NCBI RefSeq assembly: GCF_029953595.1
Contig: NZ_CP124535.1
Span: 3,083,001 to 3,147,000, forward strand
Origin: Fuscovulum ytuae
GTDB taxonomy: Bacteria; Pseudomonadota; Alphaproteobacteria; Rhodobacterales; Rhodobacteraceae
Direction of reading: 5' to 3'
DNA length: 64,000 nucleotides
Shown here: positions 9,054 to 18,100 of the stretch, piece by piece
Position numbering within the stretch: position 1 is the stretch's first letter
How the letters are laid out: each line of letters begins with the position of its first letter
Translations under genes and position numbers: made by a program
Notes under the pieces: generated by a model
Seen by the model: the letters and a program-made list of their open reading frames with translations, nothing else
Databases searched by the model: none
What the model was told of the DNA's origin: nothing

Positions 9054-10319
9054 ATGCAACTGAACAGACGGCTTTTCATTGGGTCAACATTTGCAGCAGG
9101 GGCCATGCTTTCTGCTCCGGTGGTTTTCGGACAAGCCAAGCCCCGTGTGGTGGTGATCGGTGGCGGCGCAGGCGGTGCGACCGTCGCGCGCTATCTGGCA
9201 AAGGACAGCGATGGCGCGCTGGATGTCACGCTGGTCGAGGCGAACCCGATCTACACGACCTGCTTCTTCTCTAACCTGTACCTTGGCGGCTTCCGCGAAT
9301 TCGAAAGCCTCCAGCACGGTTATGACAAGGTGGCCGCAGGTGGCGTGACCGTCATCAATGACCGGGCGACGGGCGTCGATCGTGCGGCGCGGACGGTGAC
9401 CTTGGCAGGAGGTCAGGTCTTGGCCTATGACCGTCTGGTCCTGTCCCCGGGGATCGATTTCCGGGATGGGTCCGTTCCCGGCTGGTCGGCCGATATGCAC
9501 GCCGAAATCATGCCCCATGCCTATAAGGCCGGGCCGCAGACCCAGCTTCTGAAATCGATGGTCGAAGCGATGCCCGAAGGCGGCACCTTCGCCATGATCG
9601 CCCCGCCGAACCCCTATCGCTGCCCGCCCGGCCCCTATGAACGCATCAGCATGGTGGCCCATCTCCTGAAACAAAAGAACCCGACGGCCAAGATCCTGAT
9701 CCTTGACCCCAAGGAGAAGTATTCGAAGCAGGCGCTGTTCGAAGAAGGCTGGGGCCGCCATTACGATGGAATGGTCGAATGGATCGGCCCTGAATTCGGC
9801 GGCGGCGCCGTCGAAGTGCGGCCCGAAACGATGGAAATCGTGGTCGATGGTGAAGTGCAGAAGGTCGATTGCTGCAACGTGATCCCCGGCCAGATGGCTG
9901 GCGCCATCGCACAGACCGCGGGTGTCACGGATGAAAGCGGTTGGGCCCCCGTGCATCCCGACAGCATGAAATCCAAGGCAGATGACAATGTCTTTGTCCT
10001 TGGCGATTCCAGCGCGCAGGGCGATATGCCAAAATCCGGCTTCGCCGCAAACAGCCAAGCCAAGGTTGCGGCCATGACCATCCGTGCCGACCTGACCGGG
10101 TCAAAGGCCTTCCCCGCGAAATACACGAACACCTGCTGGTCTCTGATTGCGCCCGACGACGGGGTAAAGGTCGGGGCGTCCTACGAACCGACGCCTGAAA
10201 AGATCGCCTCCGTGGATAGTTTCATCAGTGCAACTGGCGAAGACGCCGCCCTTCGCAAGGCAACCTATGAGGAATCCCTCGGCTGGTATGCCGGGATTAC
10301 CGCCGACATGTTCGGCTAA
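9054..10319 (+). CDS. soxF: SoxF, FAD flavoprotein of sulfide dehydrogenase type
   Basis: A 421-residue Tat-exported flavoprotein (NRRLFIGSTF) of the FccB family. It has an N-terminal dinucleotide-binding GGGAGG motif at about residue 34, YTTCFFSN (first redox cysteine region), PPNPYRCPPGPYE (second cysteine) and a C-terminal flavocytochrome-type domain. With SoxE it oxidises sulfide, and in Paracoccus it speeds up thiosulfate oxidation. ATG 9054 follows an AAGGGAGGAAACGCGG site; the upstream ATG at 9003 lacks one. Confidence 0.92.
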   Translation: MQLNRRLFIGSTFAAGAMLSAPVVFGQAKPRVVVIGGGAGGATVARYLAKDSDGALDVTLVEANPIYTTCFFSNLYLGGFREFESLQHGYDKVAAGGVTVINDRATGVDRAARTVTLAGGQVLAYDRLVLSPGIDFRDGSVPGWSADMHAEIMPHAYKAGPQTQLLKSMVEAMPEGGTFAMIAPPNPYRCPPGPYERISMVAHLLKQKNPTAKILILDPKEKYSKQALFEEGWGRHYDGMVEWIGPEFGGGAVEVRPETMEIVVDGEVQKVDCCNVIPGQMAGAIAQTAGVTDESGWAPVHPDSMKSKADDNVFVLGDSSAQGDMPKSGFAANSQAKVAAMTIRADLTGSKAFPAKYTNTCWSLIAPDDGVKVGASYEPTPEKIASVDSFISATGEDAALRKATYEESLGWYAGITADMFG

Positions 10320-10337
10320 CCCTATCCTCCCTGACTG

Positions 10338-10365
10338 GCGGGCATCCCAGCCAAGGGGTGCCCGC
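10338..10365 (+). terminator. Hairpin after soxF (possible partial terminator)
   Basis: An 11-bp stem with one G-T pair (GCGGGCATCCC with GGGGTGCCCGC) and a 6-nt loop begins 19 nt after the soxF stop. It is followed only by ACTTTGA, so termination is likely incomplete and soxH may be expressed by read-through. Confidence 0.55.
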
Positions 10366-10408
10366 ACTTTGAAGGACCGCCCCGAAGAACGCCCCGAAGG
10401 ACCGCGCC

Positions 10409-11314
10409 ATGCTGACACGCCGCCACATCCTTACCACCGCCCCCCTTGCCGCTGCCGCCACGCTGCTGCCCGCGCGGCTTTGGGCCGGATCGACGCTTAC
10501 ATTGGGCGATGTCCAGATCGACACGCTTTCCGACGGTTCGCTTGTCCTGCCCGGCGACTTCATCCTCGGCGGAATGCCTCAGGATGAGGTGGCCGAGATT
10601 GTCGCCCGATACGGTCTGCCAACGGATCAACTGACCCCCCCCTGCAATGTGACGCTTCTGCGCGACGGGACGCGGACAGTGCTGTTAGATGTAGGCTCCG
10701 GCCCGGATTTCCAGCCAAGCGCTGGCAAATTGGCCGAGGCGATGGATGCGCTTGGCATCGGGGTGGAGGAGGTGACCCATGTCCTTTTCACCCATGGCCA
10801 TCCTGATCACCTCTGGGGCCTTCTGGATGAATTCGACGAACCGGTCTTCCCTGCGGCGGAATTCGTGATGGGGCAGGCGGAATTCGATTATTGGACTGAC
10901 CCCGACACCGTGAACAGCATCGGCGAGGCGCGCGCGAGTTTTGCTGTGGGTGCCGCGCGGCGGCTTGCCGTCATCGCCGATACCGTCCGTCTTGTCGGAG
11001 ATGGAGAAGAGGTACTGCCCGGCATCACCGCCCGCCTGACACCGGGGCATACGCCGGGGCATCTGGCCTATGAGATCGGCTCCGCCGCCGCGATGGTGGT
11101 GGGCGATGCAATCGGCAATCATCATGTGGCCTTTGAACGGCCCGACTGGGCCTCTGGCTCTGATCAGGATGCCGATATGGCCGCGACGACGCGCGTGGCG
11201 CTTTTGGAACGGCTGGCTGCAGAAGGGATGCCGATGATCGGCTATCACCTTCCCGGCGGCGGCATCGGGCGCGTAGAACAGGCCGCGACCGGCTTCCGCT
11301 TTTCCGAGATGTGA
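10409..11314 (+). CDS. soxH: SoxH, Tat-exported metallo-beta-lactamase-fold hydrolase
   Basis: A 301-residue protein with a Tat signal (LTRRHILTT) and a metallo-beta-lactamase domain. The metal motif is THGHPDHLWG (about residues 132-141), with further ligands in TPGHTPGH and in the C-terminal YHLPGGG. It is the SoxH homolog of Paracoccus; that protein is dispensable for thiosulfate oxidation in the laboratory and its substrate is not established. Paracoccus has soxG between soxF and soxH; it is missing here. The gene ends 8 nt from the convergent soxT-like gene. Confidence 0.85.
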   Translation: MLTRRHILTTAPLAAAATLLPARLWAGSTLTLGDVQIDTLSDGSLVLPGDFILGGMPQDEVAEIVARYGLPTDQLTPPCNVTLLRDGTRTVLLDVGSGPDFQPSAGKLAEAMDALGIGVEEVTHVLFTHGHPDHLWGLLDEFDEPVFPAAEFVMGQAEFDYWTDPDTVNSIGEARASFAVGAARRLAVIADTVRLVGDGEEVLPGITARLTPGHTPGHLAYEIGSAAAMVVGDAIGNHHVAFERPDWASGSDQDADMAATTRVALLERLAAEGMPMIGYHLPGGGIGRVEQAATGFRFSEM

Positions 11315-11322
11315 CACCCTCG

Positions 11323-12396
11323 TCAGTTCTGCGCCCCGGCCATCACCCCACGCCCTGCCTGATCCACCAGAAAATCGGTCGCCACCGCGCCGATCCACAT
11401 GCACAAAAGCGCAAGCCAAGCGGTTGCAACGAAAATCGACCCGCCCGTGACACCCGCCCCGATGGCACATCCCCCCGCCAGCATCGCACCAAAGCCCATC
11501 AGCACCGCGCCGCCCAGCGAACGGCGCATCTGGCTTTCGCCGTCAAATCCCTGAAGCCGCAACTCTCCCTTCGCCGCCGCGCCAAGGAAGGCCCCTAAAA
11601 ACACCCCCGGCACCAGCCCGATGTCGAAATCCAACACCGCGCCTTCGGTCAAAAAGAACATAAGCGTATTTGCCGATGGGCCGGAAAAAGTGGCCGAGGT
11701 GATGCTGACCGGATCAAAGGCCTGTTGCGATAGGGAAAAGGTCAGAACCCAGCCCAGCGCCACGGCAAAACCCACGCCCGAGGCAAAGACCAGAACCGAC
11801 CAGCCGATCGCGTTGCGCATCGCCAGCCACAGCGCCAGCGCCGCAAGCGCAAGGCCCAGCGTCAGGCCCGCGGTATCGGGCAGGGCAAGCGCCCCCATCA
11901 GGTCGATATTCCGCCCCTCCGGCGTCGTCCACAACCCGGCAAGCCAACCGCGCAGCGGGGCAAGCCAGCCATGCAGCGCCATCTGCGCTGTCACGGCAAA
12001 AACAAGGCCCGAAACGACCGACCGCAGATTTCCCGTCGCCGCCAGCACGAGCAGACGCCCGGAACAGCCGCGCGCAAGCACCATACCCGCCCCAAACATC
12101 AACCCGCCGATGATCGCCCCCGACCATGATCCGGCCACCGCCATCATCCGCGCCTCGTCAGGGCGAAACAGCCCGGCCAGACGCGCCCCCTGAACCCAGA
12201 TCACGGCAGTGGAAAAGGTCAAAAGCCAGACCGCCATCCTTGGGCCAAGCTGCCCACGGGCGAATTCCACCGTCGCCGCCCGCAAGCAAAATGAAGATCG
12301 CTGCGCTGACAGTCCGAATACGACGCCAACGAATAGGCCAAAGCCTGCCAACAGCACGGGTTCTGAAAAACGGTCTAGCAGAAAAGACAATTCCAT
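11323..12396 (-). CDS. soxT: SoxT-like YeeE/YedE sulfur-compound transporter
   Basis: A 357-residue polytopic membrane protein of the YeeE/YedE (TsuA) family, here with two repeated halves. Conserved single cysteines sit in helix-associated motifs: RSSFCLRAA (about residue 37), ARGCSGRLL and AGGCAIGAG. In TsuA such cysteines pass thiosulfate along the pore, and SoxT proteins of sox clusters are thought to import a sulfur compound for signalling or assimilation. It is convergent with soxH. The symbol is given by context and family; its exact substrate is unknown. Confidence 0.8.
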   Translation of the reverse strand: MELSFLLDRFSEPVLLAGFGLFVGVVFGLSAQRSSFCLRAATVEFARGQLGPRMAVWLLTFSTAVIWVQGARLAGLFRPDEARMMAVAGSWSGAIIGGLMFGAGMVLARGCSGRLLVLAATGNLRSVVSGLVFAVTAQMALHGWLAPLRGWLAGLWTTPEGRNIDLMGALALPDTAGLTLGLALAALALWLAMRNAIGWSVLVFASGVGFAVALGWVLTFSLSQQAFDPVSITSATFSGPSANTLMFFLTEGAVLDFDIGLVPGVFLGAFLGAAAKGELRLQGFDGESQMRRSLGGAVLMGFGAMLAGGCAIGAGVTGGSIFVATAWLALLCMWIGAVATDFLVDQAGRGVMAGAQN

Positions 12397-12466
12397 GATC
12401 AGCGATCGGCCCCTGGCTGGCGAATGACGGTCTTTGTCACTTCAAGCCAAGAAGCATCCCCCGTGC

Positions 12467-12482
12467 CATGATCTGAATCATG
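12467..12482. promoter_or_regulatory. Perfect palindrome resembling a Crp/Fnr-family site
   Basis: The sequence CATGATCTGAATCATG is a perfect 6-bp inverted repeat with a 4-nt centre. It differs from the FNR consensus TTGAT-N4-ATCAA only at the outermost bases. It lies 71-86 nt upstream of the soxT-like start and 67 nt after the ugpC stop, so it could control soxT. Regulator identity is inference. Confidence 0.45.
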
Positions 12483-12549
12483 AACGCACCCCGCCGCACC
12501 TTGCGCAGTCTGAACGAACCGCCGCGCAGGCCAAAGGCGTTTCGGCAAA

Positions 12550-13665
12550 CTAGACCGATGACAAAACCTTAGGGGCCTGCGGCCCCATCGTCTTTTGCCC
12601 GACACGTCGGCCCGACGCCACTTCGAAGAAATGCATATGCTCGACTGCGATGCGCAGGCCGACACGGGCACCGGCCAAAAAGCTGGGGCGTTCGTCGGTT
12701 AGGACGGCGACAGGAATATCTTCAAACAGAAGATGACACAGACGAGAGGCCCCCAGTTCCTCAACCATTTCCACCGTGGCATCGAAATCCCCCTGACCGG
12801 GACCAAGCAGGAGCGTCTGTTCAGGCCGAAAGCCAATTTGCACCATCTCGTCATCTTCAAGGGCGAGCGCGTCATTGACGGGGATAAGCGATCCGTTTTC
12901 CAGCAGGACGCCCCGGCGGGCTTTGCTGTAATGCCCCGGAAGGAAGTTCATGGGGGGGCTGCCGATGAAACCCGCCACATAAAGCGATGCGGGGTGGTCA
13001 TAGATTTCCCGCGGTGTGCCGATCTGTTCAATACACCCTTTGTTCATCACGACCAACCGATCGGCAAGCGTCATGCCCTCGTGCTGATCATGCGTAACGA
13101 AGATGCTTGTCGCGCCAACTTGGTTATGGATGCGACGGATTTCGTGACGCATCTGCATCCGCAGTTTGGCGTCAAGGTTGGAAAGCGGCTCGTCAAAGAG
13201 AAAAACCCTCGGCTGACGGATGATCGCTCGCGCCATGGCGACGCGCTGGCGTTGTCCACCAGACAATTGCCCCGGCCGGCGGTCCAGATAATCGCCAAGG
13301 CCCACGGATTGCGCCGTGGCCTGCACGCGCGCCGCCCGTTCCACCTTTGGCACACCGGCGACCTTCAGGGCATAACCGATGTTTTCGGCCACCGTCATAT
13401 GCGGATAAAGCGCATAGTTTTGAAACACCATCGCGCATCCCCGTTCCCGCGGTTCTAGATCATTCACCACGATCCCGCCGATCACGATCTCGCCTGCGCT
13501 GATGTCTTCAAGCCCTGCAATCATGCGCAAAAGCGAGGATTTGCCGCAGCCGGACGGGCCAAGGATCACCACGAATTCCCCATTGGCGATATGCAGGTCG
13601 ATGCCCTGCAAGATTGTGGTCTGGCCATAGGTTTTGGCGGCGTTGCGGATATGGATTTCGGCCAT
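12550..13665 (-). CDS. ugpC: UgpC, ATPase of the glycerol-3-phosphate importer
   Basis: A 371-residue MalK-type ABC ATPase: Walker A GPSGCGKSS near residue 37, signature LSGGQRQRVAMARAI, Walker B VFLFDEPLSNLDAKLR, then a C-terminal TOBE-type regulatory domain. It powers uptake of sn-glycerol-3-phosphate or glycerophosphodiesters through UgpA and UgpE. It is the last gene of the minus-strand ugpBAEC operon, 7 nt after ugpE. MalK-type ATPases are partly interchangeable, so the specificity comes from ugpB. Confidence 0.9.
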   Translation of the reverse strand: MAEIHIRNAAKTYGQTTILQGIDLHIANGEFVVILGPSGCGKSSLLRMIAGLEDISAGEIVIGGIVVNDLEPRERGCAMVFQNYALYPHMTVAENIGYALKVAGVPKVERAARVQATAQSVGLGDYLDRRPGQLSGGQRQRVAMARAIIRQPRVFLFDEPLSNLDAKLRMQMRHEIRRIHNQVGATSIFVTHDQHEGMTLADRLVVMNKGCIEQIGTPREIYDHPASLYVAGFIGSPPMNFLPGHYSKARRGVLLENGSLIPVNDALALEDDEMVQIGFRPEQTLLLGPGQGDFDATVEMVEELGASRLCHLLFEDIPVAVLTDERPSFLAGARVGLRIAVEHMHFFEVASGRRVGQKTMGPQAPKVLSSV

Positions 13666-13672
13666 TTCTGCC

Positions 13673-14602
13673 TCACTTGTCGGTGTTGATCAGGCCGCGC
13701 ACGAACCAGCGCTGCATCAGGATAACGACGGCCACGGGGGGAAGCATGACGACCAAGGTCGCCGCCATTGCAAGGTGCCATGTCGGTGTCCCGCCGCCGG
13801 TGGAAAGCTGATCGGGAACAAGGTCGGAAAGTTGCACCACGACCATCCCGTAATTCGTCCGGTCGGTGATGATCAGCAGCGGCCACAGATACTGGTTCCA
13901 CGCATAGACGAACATGATCGTAGCCAGTGCCGCGATATTGGTGCGCGACAAGGGGATCAGCACATCCCAGAGAAAGCGGAGAGGTCCCGCGCCATCCATC
14001 CGCGCCGCTTCGACCAGATCATCAGGGATCGTCAGAAAAAACTGCCGGTAAAGGAAGGTGCCGGTCGCCGTCGCGACCAGCGGCAGGATCAGACCGGTAT
14101 AAGAGTTAAGCAGGTTCCATTCGAGGCTGATCTGCACGCCGGACAGGGCGGCGATCACGCCGCTTATCCCGGTTGCATCCAGAATGGTCTGAAATGGGGA
14201 AAGCGCATTGGCCGCCACCGCATAGGTCGGGACGATCCGCACCTCAAGCGGCAGCATCAGCGTGATGAAAATCATCCAGAAGATCACCATACGGCCACGG
14301 AAGTTGAAAAAGACGATGGCGAAGGCCGTGATGCAGGCCAGCGTGATTTTTCCGACCACCACACCGGTGGCCACGATCATCGTATTGATGAATTTCGGGC
14401 CAAAATCTGATTGGGTCCATGCCTCGCGCAGGTTCATGAAGAACTGGTCACCCGGCCAGAACTCTATCGGTGCGCTGTTGACCGCCTGCAATGTGTGGGT
14501 CGCGGCAACGAAGGCCAGCCAGATGGGGATCAGGATGATCACCAGACCCGAAATCAGGATAAGATGGGTCAGAAAGTTCAGGATCGGGGTGCGTTCGATC
14601 AT
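13673..14602 (-). CDS. ugpE: UgpE, inner-membrane permease
   Basis: A 309-residue MalG-type permease. The N-terminus (MIERTP, then helix and LAFVAATHTLQAV) closely follows that of E. coli UgpE, and the ATPase-contact EAA loop reads EAARMDGAGPLRFLWDVLIPL. ATG 14602 follows a GAGGG site; an upstream in-frame start at 14638 would overlap the end of ugpA further. It pairs with UgpA to form the translocation pore, and lies 7 nt upstream of ugpC. Confidence 0.9.
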   Translation of the reverse strand: MIERTPILNFLTHLILISGLVIILIPIWLAFVAATHTLQAVNSAPIEFWPGDQFFMNLREAWTQSDFGPKFINTMIVATGVVVGKITLACITAFAIVFFNFRGRMVIFWMIFITLMLPLEVRIVPTYAVAANALSPFQTILDATGISGVIAALSGVQISLEWNLLNSYTGLILPLVATATGTFLYRQFFLTIPDDLVEAARMDGAGPLRFLWDVLIPLSRTNIAALATIMFVYAWNQYLWPLLIITDRTNYGMVVVQLSDLVPDQLSTGGGTPTWHLAMAATLVVMLPPVAVVILMQRWFVRGLINTDK

Positions 14603-14609
14603 GGCGCCC

Positions 14610-15491
14610 TCAGCTGTAATGGACGCGCTTTTCGACATAGCGGAACTGCACGAAGGTCAGCGCCATGACGAGAAGCATCAGGATGATGGATTGCGCGGCG
14701 GCCCCGGAATAGTCAAAGCCCCGGAACCCGTCGGAATAGATCTTGTAGACCATCAGGTCGGTGGCGCGGAACGGCCCACCTCCGGTCAGGGTATCGACGA
14801 TGCCGAAGCTGTCGGTGAAGCTGTCGGTGATGTTGATCACGATCAGAAAGAAGATGGTCGGTGTCAGCAGGGGCAATTGCAGATCGATCATCCGGCGCAT
14901 CGGGCGTGCGCCATCCATCGCAGCGGCCTCGGTCAGGCTGCGCGGGATGGATTGCAGCGCCGCAAGGAAGAAGATGAAGCTGTAGGCCACCTGTTTCCAT
15001 GCGCCGGCGATGATGATGGTAAGAACGGCTTGCGCGGGATAGCGCGACGGGTCCCAAAGGCCGGGCGAAAGCGTGTTGATATAGGAAAAAATCCCCGCCC
15101 CCGGATTGAAGACGAACTGGAAGGCAAGGCCCACGGCTGGGGCGGCCACGGCATAGGGCCAGATCAGACCCACGCGAAACACCTTGTAGCCCGCAAGTTG
15201 GCGATCAACGAAAAGCGCAAGGGTAAGCGCCATGCCCATGGCAAGCGCAGTCGTGGCAAGGGCAAAGATCACCGAGACGCGGACAGAGCCCCAGTAATAC
15301 GGATCGGACAAAACAGCGCGAAAATTGTCGAAGCCGACCCATGTATTGCCGCCGCCCCAAGGCTGCTCAAGGGTGAAGGCCCAATAAAGAGCCTGCGCCG
15401 ATGGCCAATAGAAGAAGATGAAGATCACCAGAAGCTGCGGCGCAAGAAGGGCGGCGACGATCCAGCTGGTCTTGAAATGGGCGCGACGCAT
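14610..15491 (-). CDS. ugpA: UgpA, inner-membrane permease
   Basis: A 293-residue six-helix MalF-type permease. Segments such as WKQVAYSFIFFLAALQSIPR and the C-terminal VQFRYVEKRVHYS match the E. coli UgpA pattern, and the EAA loop is EAAAMDGARPMRRMIDLQLPL. The start MRRAHFKTSW at 15491 is chosen by comparison with UgpA; the frame stays open further upstream into ugpB without a better start. It sits between ugpB (68 nt upstream) and ugpE. Confidence 0.9.
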   Translation of the reverse strand: MRRAHFKTSWIVAALLAPQLLVIFIFFYWPSAQALYWAFTLEQPWGGGNTWVGFDNFRAVLSDPYYWGSVRVSVIFALATTALAMGMALTLALFVDRQLAGYKVFRVGLIWPYAVAAPAVGLAFQFVFNPGAGIFSYINTLSPGLWDPSRYPAQAVLTIIIAGAWKQVAYSFIFFLAALQSIPRSLTEAAAMDGARPMRRMIDLQLPLLTPTIFFLIVINITDSFTDSFGIVDTLTGGGPFRATDLMVYKIYSDGFRGFDYSGAAAQSIILMLLVMALTFVQFRYVEKRVHYS

Positions 15492-15558
15492 GGCGTTGTC
15501 CTCCGAAGTGGAAGCTGTGACGCAGCGACTGTGGGCCGCTGCGCCGACGAAGGCCCTA

Positions 15559-16890
15559 TCAGGGGAACATCTTGCCTTCGTAAGTCTTGGCAAAACGGGC
15601 GAGGATTTCGTTGCCGCGCGCGGCAGCCGTATCCAGTGCCTCTTTCATCGATTTCTGCCCGGCCAGCGCAGCCTCGACCTCGGCTGTCCATTCAGACCGG
15701 ATCTGGATCATTCCGCCCAAGCGCAGACCCTTGGTCAGGTTGGTGGGTTCCGTCCAAGTCAGCGATTTCATCGCGATATCGCGGTTGATATAGGGTTCCT
15801 TGGCATAGAACCCTTCGGCGACCAGCGCATCGTAGGTGGACTTGGTCACCGGGATATAGCCGCTGTTTTCCAGCAGGAACTGTTGCTCCGGCTTGGTCGC
15901 AATAAAGGCCAGATAGGCCGCCGCGGCCTTGTATTCATCGTCGGTTTTCCCCGACAGCACCCACAACGACGCCCCACCGACGACGGTGTTGTGACGCTCG
16001 GCCTCTTCATAGGTCGGGATGATCTGGACATCCCAGCTCAGCCCCTCAGGCGCGATCTTGTGGATCGTGTTATGGTCCGCGATCGACGAGAAGAAGATAG
16101 AGCATTCGCCTTCGACAAAGCTGTCACGGGCGGTCTTGCCGGCGGCTTGGGTGCGGATGGCAGCATAGCCTTCGCTGATCCAGCGCTGGATGTTTTCCAT
16201 ATGCTTCAGATGCAGCGTGGTGTTGAACAGCAGTTCCGTATCAAGGCCGGTATAGCCATTGTCATTCGACGCGACGGGAACGTTATGGGCCATCGAGAAC
16301 TGTTCGAGATCGATCCAAGATGACGGCGCATAGGCGAAACCACAGGCTTGACCGGATGCTTTCAGCGCCTTGAAGGCTTCTTCCATGCCTTCCCAAGTGA
16401 TCGGTGCCTCGGTGATGCCTGCCTTCTCGAAATGCGCCTTGTTGAAGTAGTAAACTGGCGTGGAAGAGTTCCACGGCATCGAGAAAAACTCACCGGTAGA
16501 GGCAGAGTAGTAATTGGCGATGCCGGGGAAGTAATCGGCCCAGTCCACGGTCACACCCGTATCCTGCATCAGTTTGTGGACCGGATAGAATTCGCCGGAC
16601 AGCATCAGGTCGGCTGTGCCCGCATCGAAAGATTGCAGAAGCGTCGGGTGTTTCTGCGCGCGAAAGGCAGCAATGGCATTCTGCACGGCCTTTTCATAAC
16701 CGTCTTGGCCGACGCAAACCGCTTCATACTGATCCTGCGCGGCGTTAAAGCGGTTGCAGGTCTCGGCCACGACAGCGCCAAGGTCGCCGGTCAGGCCATA
16801 CCAGTATTCAAACTTAATCTTCTCGGCCGAGGCCGACCCGGCAGTGGCGGCCAGCGCCAGCAGGGCAGCAGTTGCAAGCTTCTGGGTCAT
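15559..16890 (-). CDS. ugpB: UgpB, periplasmic glycerol-3-phosphate binding protein
   Basis: A 443-residue extracellular solute-binding protein (family 1) with a signal peptide cleaved near Ser-Ala-Ser-Ala. Family-diagnostic segments include PWNSSTPVYYFNKAHFEKAG, VVGGASLWVLSG and TKGLRLGGMIQIR, each closely matching E. coli UgpB. It captures glycerol-3-phosphate or glycerophosphocholine for UgpAEC. The ribosome site GGAGACAGGGACG precedes the ATG. It is the first gene of ugpBAEC, with a 296-nt upstream region. Confidence 0.92.
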   Translation of the reverse strand: MTQKLATAALLALAATAGSASAEKIKFEYWYGLTGDLGAVVAETCNRFNAAQDQYEAVCVGQDGYEKAVQNAIAAFRAQKHPTLLQSFDAGTADLMLSGEFYPVHKLMQDTGVTVDWADYFPGIANYYSASTGEFFSMPWNSSTPVYYFNKAHFEKAGITEAPITWEGMEEAFKALKASGQACGFAYAPSSWIDLEQFSMAHNVPVASNDNGYTGLDTELLFNTTLHLKHMENIQRWISEGYAAIRTQAAGKTARDSFVEGECSIFFSSIADHNTIHKIAPEGLSWDVQIIPTYEEAERHNTVVGGASLWVLSGKTDDEYKAAAAYLAFIATKPEQQFLLENSGYIPVTKSTYDALVAEGFYAKEPYINRDIAMKSLTWTEPTNLTKGLRLGGMIQIRSEWTAEVEAALAGQKSMKEALDTAAARGNEILARFAKTYEGKMFP

Positions 16891-17186
16891 CGTCCCTGTC
16901 TCCGTTGGTTTGAACTGCGGACATCGCAGCGCGGCGAAGGTATGAGGGGATTCGGTGACGACCTCACAACGGAATATTTAAAATTTTATAACAATAACAA
17001 TTACTTATTTTTAATATGGACGGCGCCCGCCGGGCGGGGCGGACGCGATCCTACATCTGATTTTGACCATTTAGGCGACGCAGTGCGCCCTGCGTTTCAT
17101 CTGCTGCACCCCAGCGCCCAGCCTTGTGTTCGCCCGGCCAAAGGCGCCGCGCTCCCGGACCTGCAAGGCGATGAAGACCGGATCGA
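16891..17186 (-). promoter_or_regulatory. ugpB upstream region with extreme AT tract
   Basis: No gene is seen. Positions 16974-17018 are almost pure A/T (runs such as TTTAAAATTTTATAACAATA) inside GC-rich flanks, 84-128 nt upstream of ugpB. This looks like an UP-element or nucleoid-protein site driving ugp. No PhoB box of the CTGTCAT type was found by eye, although ugp is phosphate-regulated in enterics. Confidence 0.5.
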
Positions 17187-18005
17187 TCACTCGGCCAGTC
17201 CCAGCGCTGCAAGATGGCGTGCGGACGGGATCACCCCCGCTTTATCGCGCAATTCAAGAATAAGTCGCGGGTTGGCACCGGTTTCGGCAATCGCGGCAAA
17301 AACCGAAGGCCAGAGGATTGTGCCATGACCGATCTGCCAATGGCGGTCGGCATAGCCGTCGGCATCCTGAAGATGGATATGGCCAAGCCGCGCCCCCGCC
17401 GCGCGGATGAAGAAATCGACCGGCGGCGCCCCGGTTGAAACATGTGCGTAATGCGCATGTCCCGTATCGACGGAAAGTTCCAGCGCCCTCCATCCCAGCG
17501 CGTTGCAAAGCTGCGCGCGATCTTGGGGTTCGATATCCTCAATGTTTTCAACCATGAAGGTCACACCCATATCTGCCGCCCGCGACAGAACCGGTTCCAG
17601 CGTATCGCTTGCCGCCTCCAGCATTCGGTCCGCATCAGCTGGGTAAAGACCCCGGTGGTTGTAGCCCCATGTCGTAAAGGGGGAGTGGATCACGACATGC
17701 GTGCCCTCTACGGCGGCACAGACATCCAGCGCCTGATGAAAGCGCCGGGTCACGATGCGGCGTACCTCGGGTTCGTAAGAGGCAATCGAAAATCCCCAGA
17801 ACGGCCCATGGATGCCACGCCGCCCCTTATGCCCATCAAGAAGCTGCATCGTTTCGGCGGCCAGCCCGCTCCAGTCGCCATCCAGAACCTCGGCATTGAC
17901 GAAGGCCTGCAATTCAAGGTCGCGCGGCGCTTCAAGAAGCCAGTCGCGATGTGCGGCAAGGTTGGCATGATCAAGGGCTGCGCCAAGGATGGGACGTGTG
18001 GGCAT
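17187..18005 (-). CDS. Sugar-phosphate isomerase/epimerase-like TIM-barrel protein
   Basis: A 272-residue protein of the xylose-isomerase-like TIM-barrel family (AP endonuclease 2 type). It has metal-ligand-like segments: MVENIEDIEP (Glu after strand 5), SVDTGHAHYA (Asp/His), LGHIHLQDADG and LILELRD. It is unrelated in sequence to the UgpQ phosphodiesterase but occupies a comparable position upstream of ugpB on the same strand. ATG 18005 follows GGAGAG. The substrate cannot be told from sequence; a role in using the imported polyol phosphate is inference. Confidence 0.75.
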   Translation of the reverse strand: MPTRPILGAALDHANLAAHRDWLLEAPRDLELQAFVNAEVLDGDWSGLAAETMQLLDGHKGRRGIHGPFWGFSIASYEPEVRRIVTRRFHQALDVCAAVEGTHVVIHSPFTTWGYNHRGLYPADADRMLEAASDTLEPVLSRAADMGVTFMVENIEDIEPQDRAQLCNALGWRALELSVDTGHAHYAHVSTGAPPVDFFIRAAGARLGHIHLQDADGYADRHWQIGHGTILWPSVFAAIAETGANPRLILELRDKAGVIPSARHLAALGLAE

Positions 18006-18100
18006 GGGACTCTCCGCCGTGATAAGCCCCTGCACCTTCCGCCAAGCTTGTAACCTCAAGGTATTTGCCCGGTAACCACTGCCCAAAACTTATGTGTCGG

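Noticed and set aside
12399..12671. Small minus-strand frame spanning the soxT-ugpC gap
   Set aside because: It overlaps the end of ugpC in another frame, lacks a ribosome site and has no protein-like pattern.
13634..14410. Plus-strand frames opposite ugpE
   Set aside because: The minus strand matches E. coli UgpE along its length. The plus frames are charged shadow sequence.
16891..17186. Pho box controlling ugpB
   Set aside because: No pair of CTGTCAT-like repeats with 11-nt period was found. Only the AT tract is evident.
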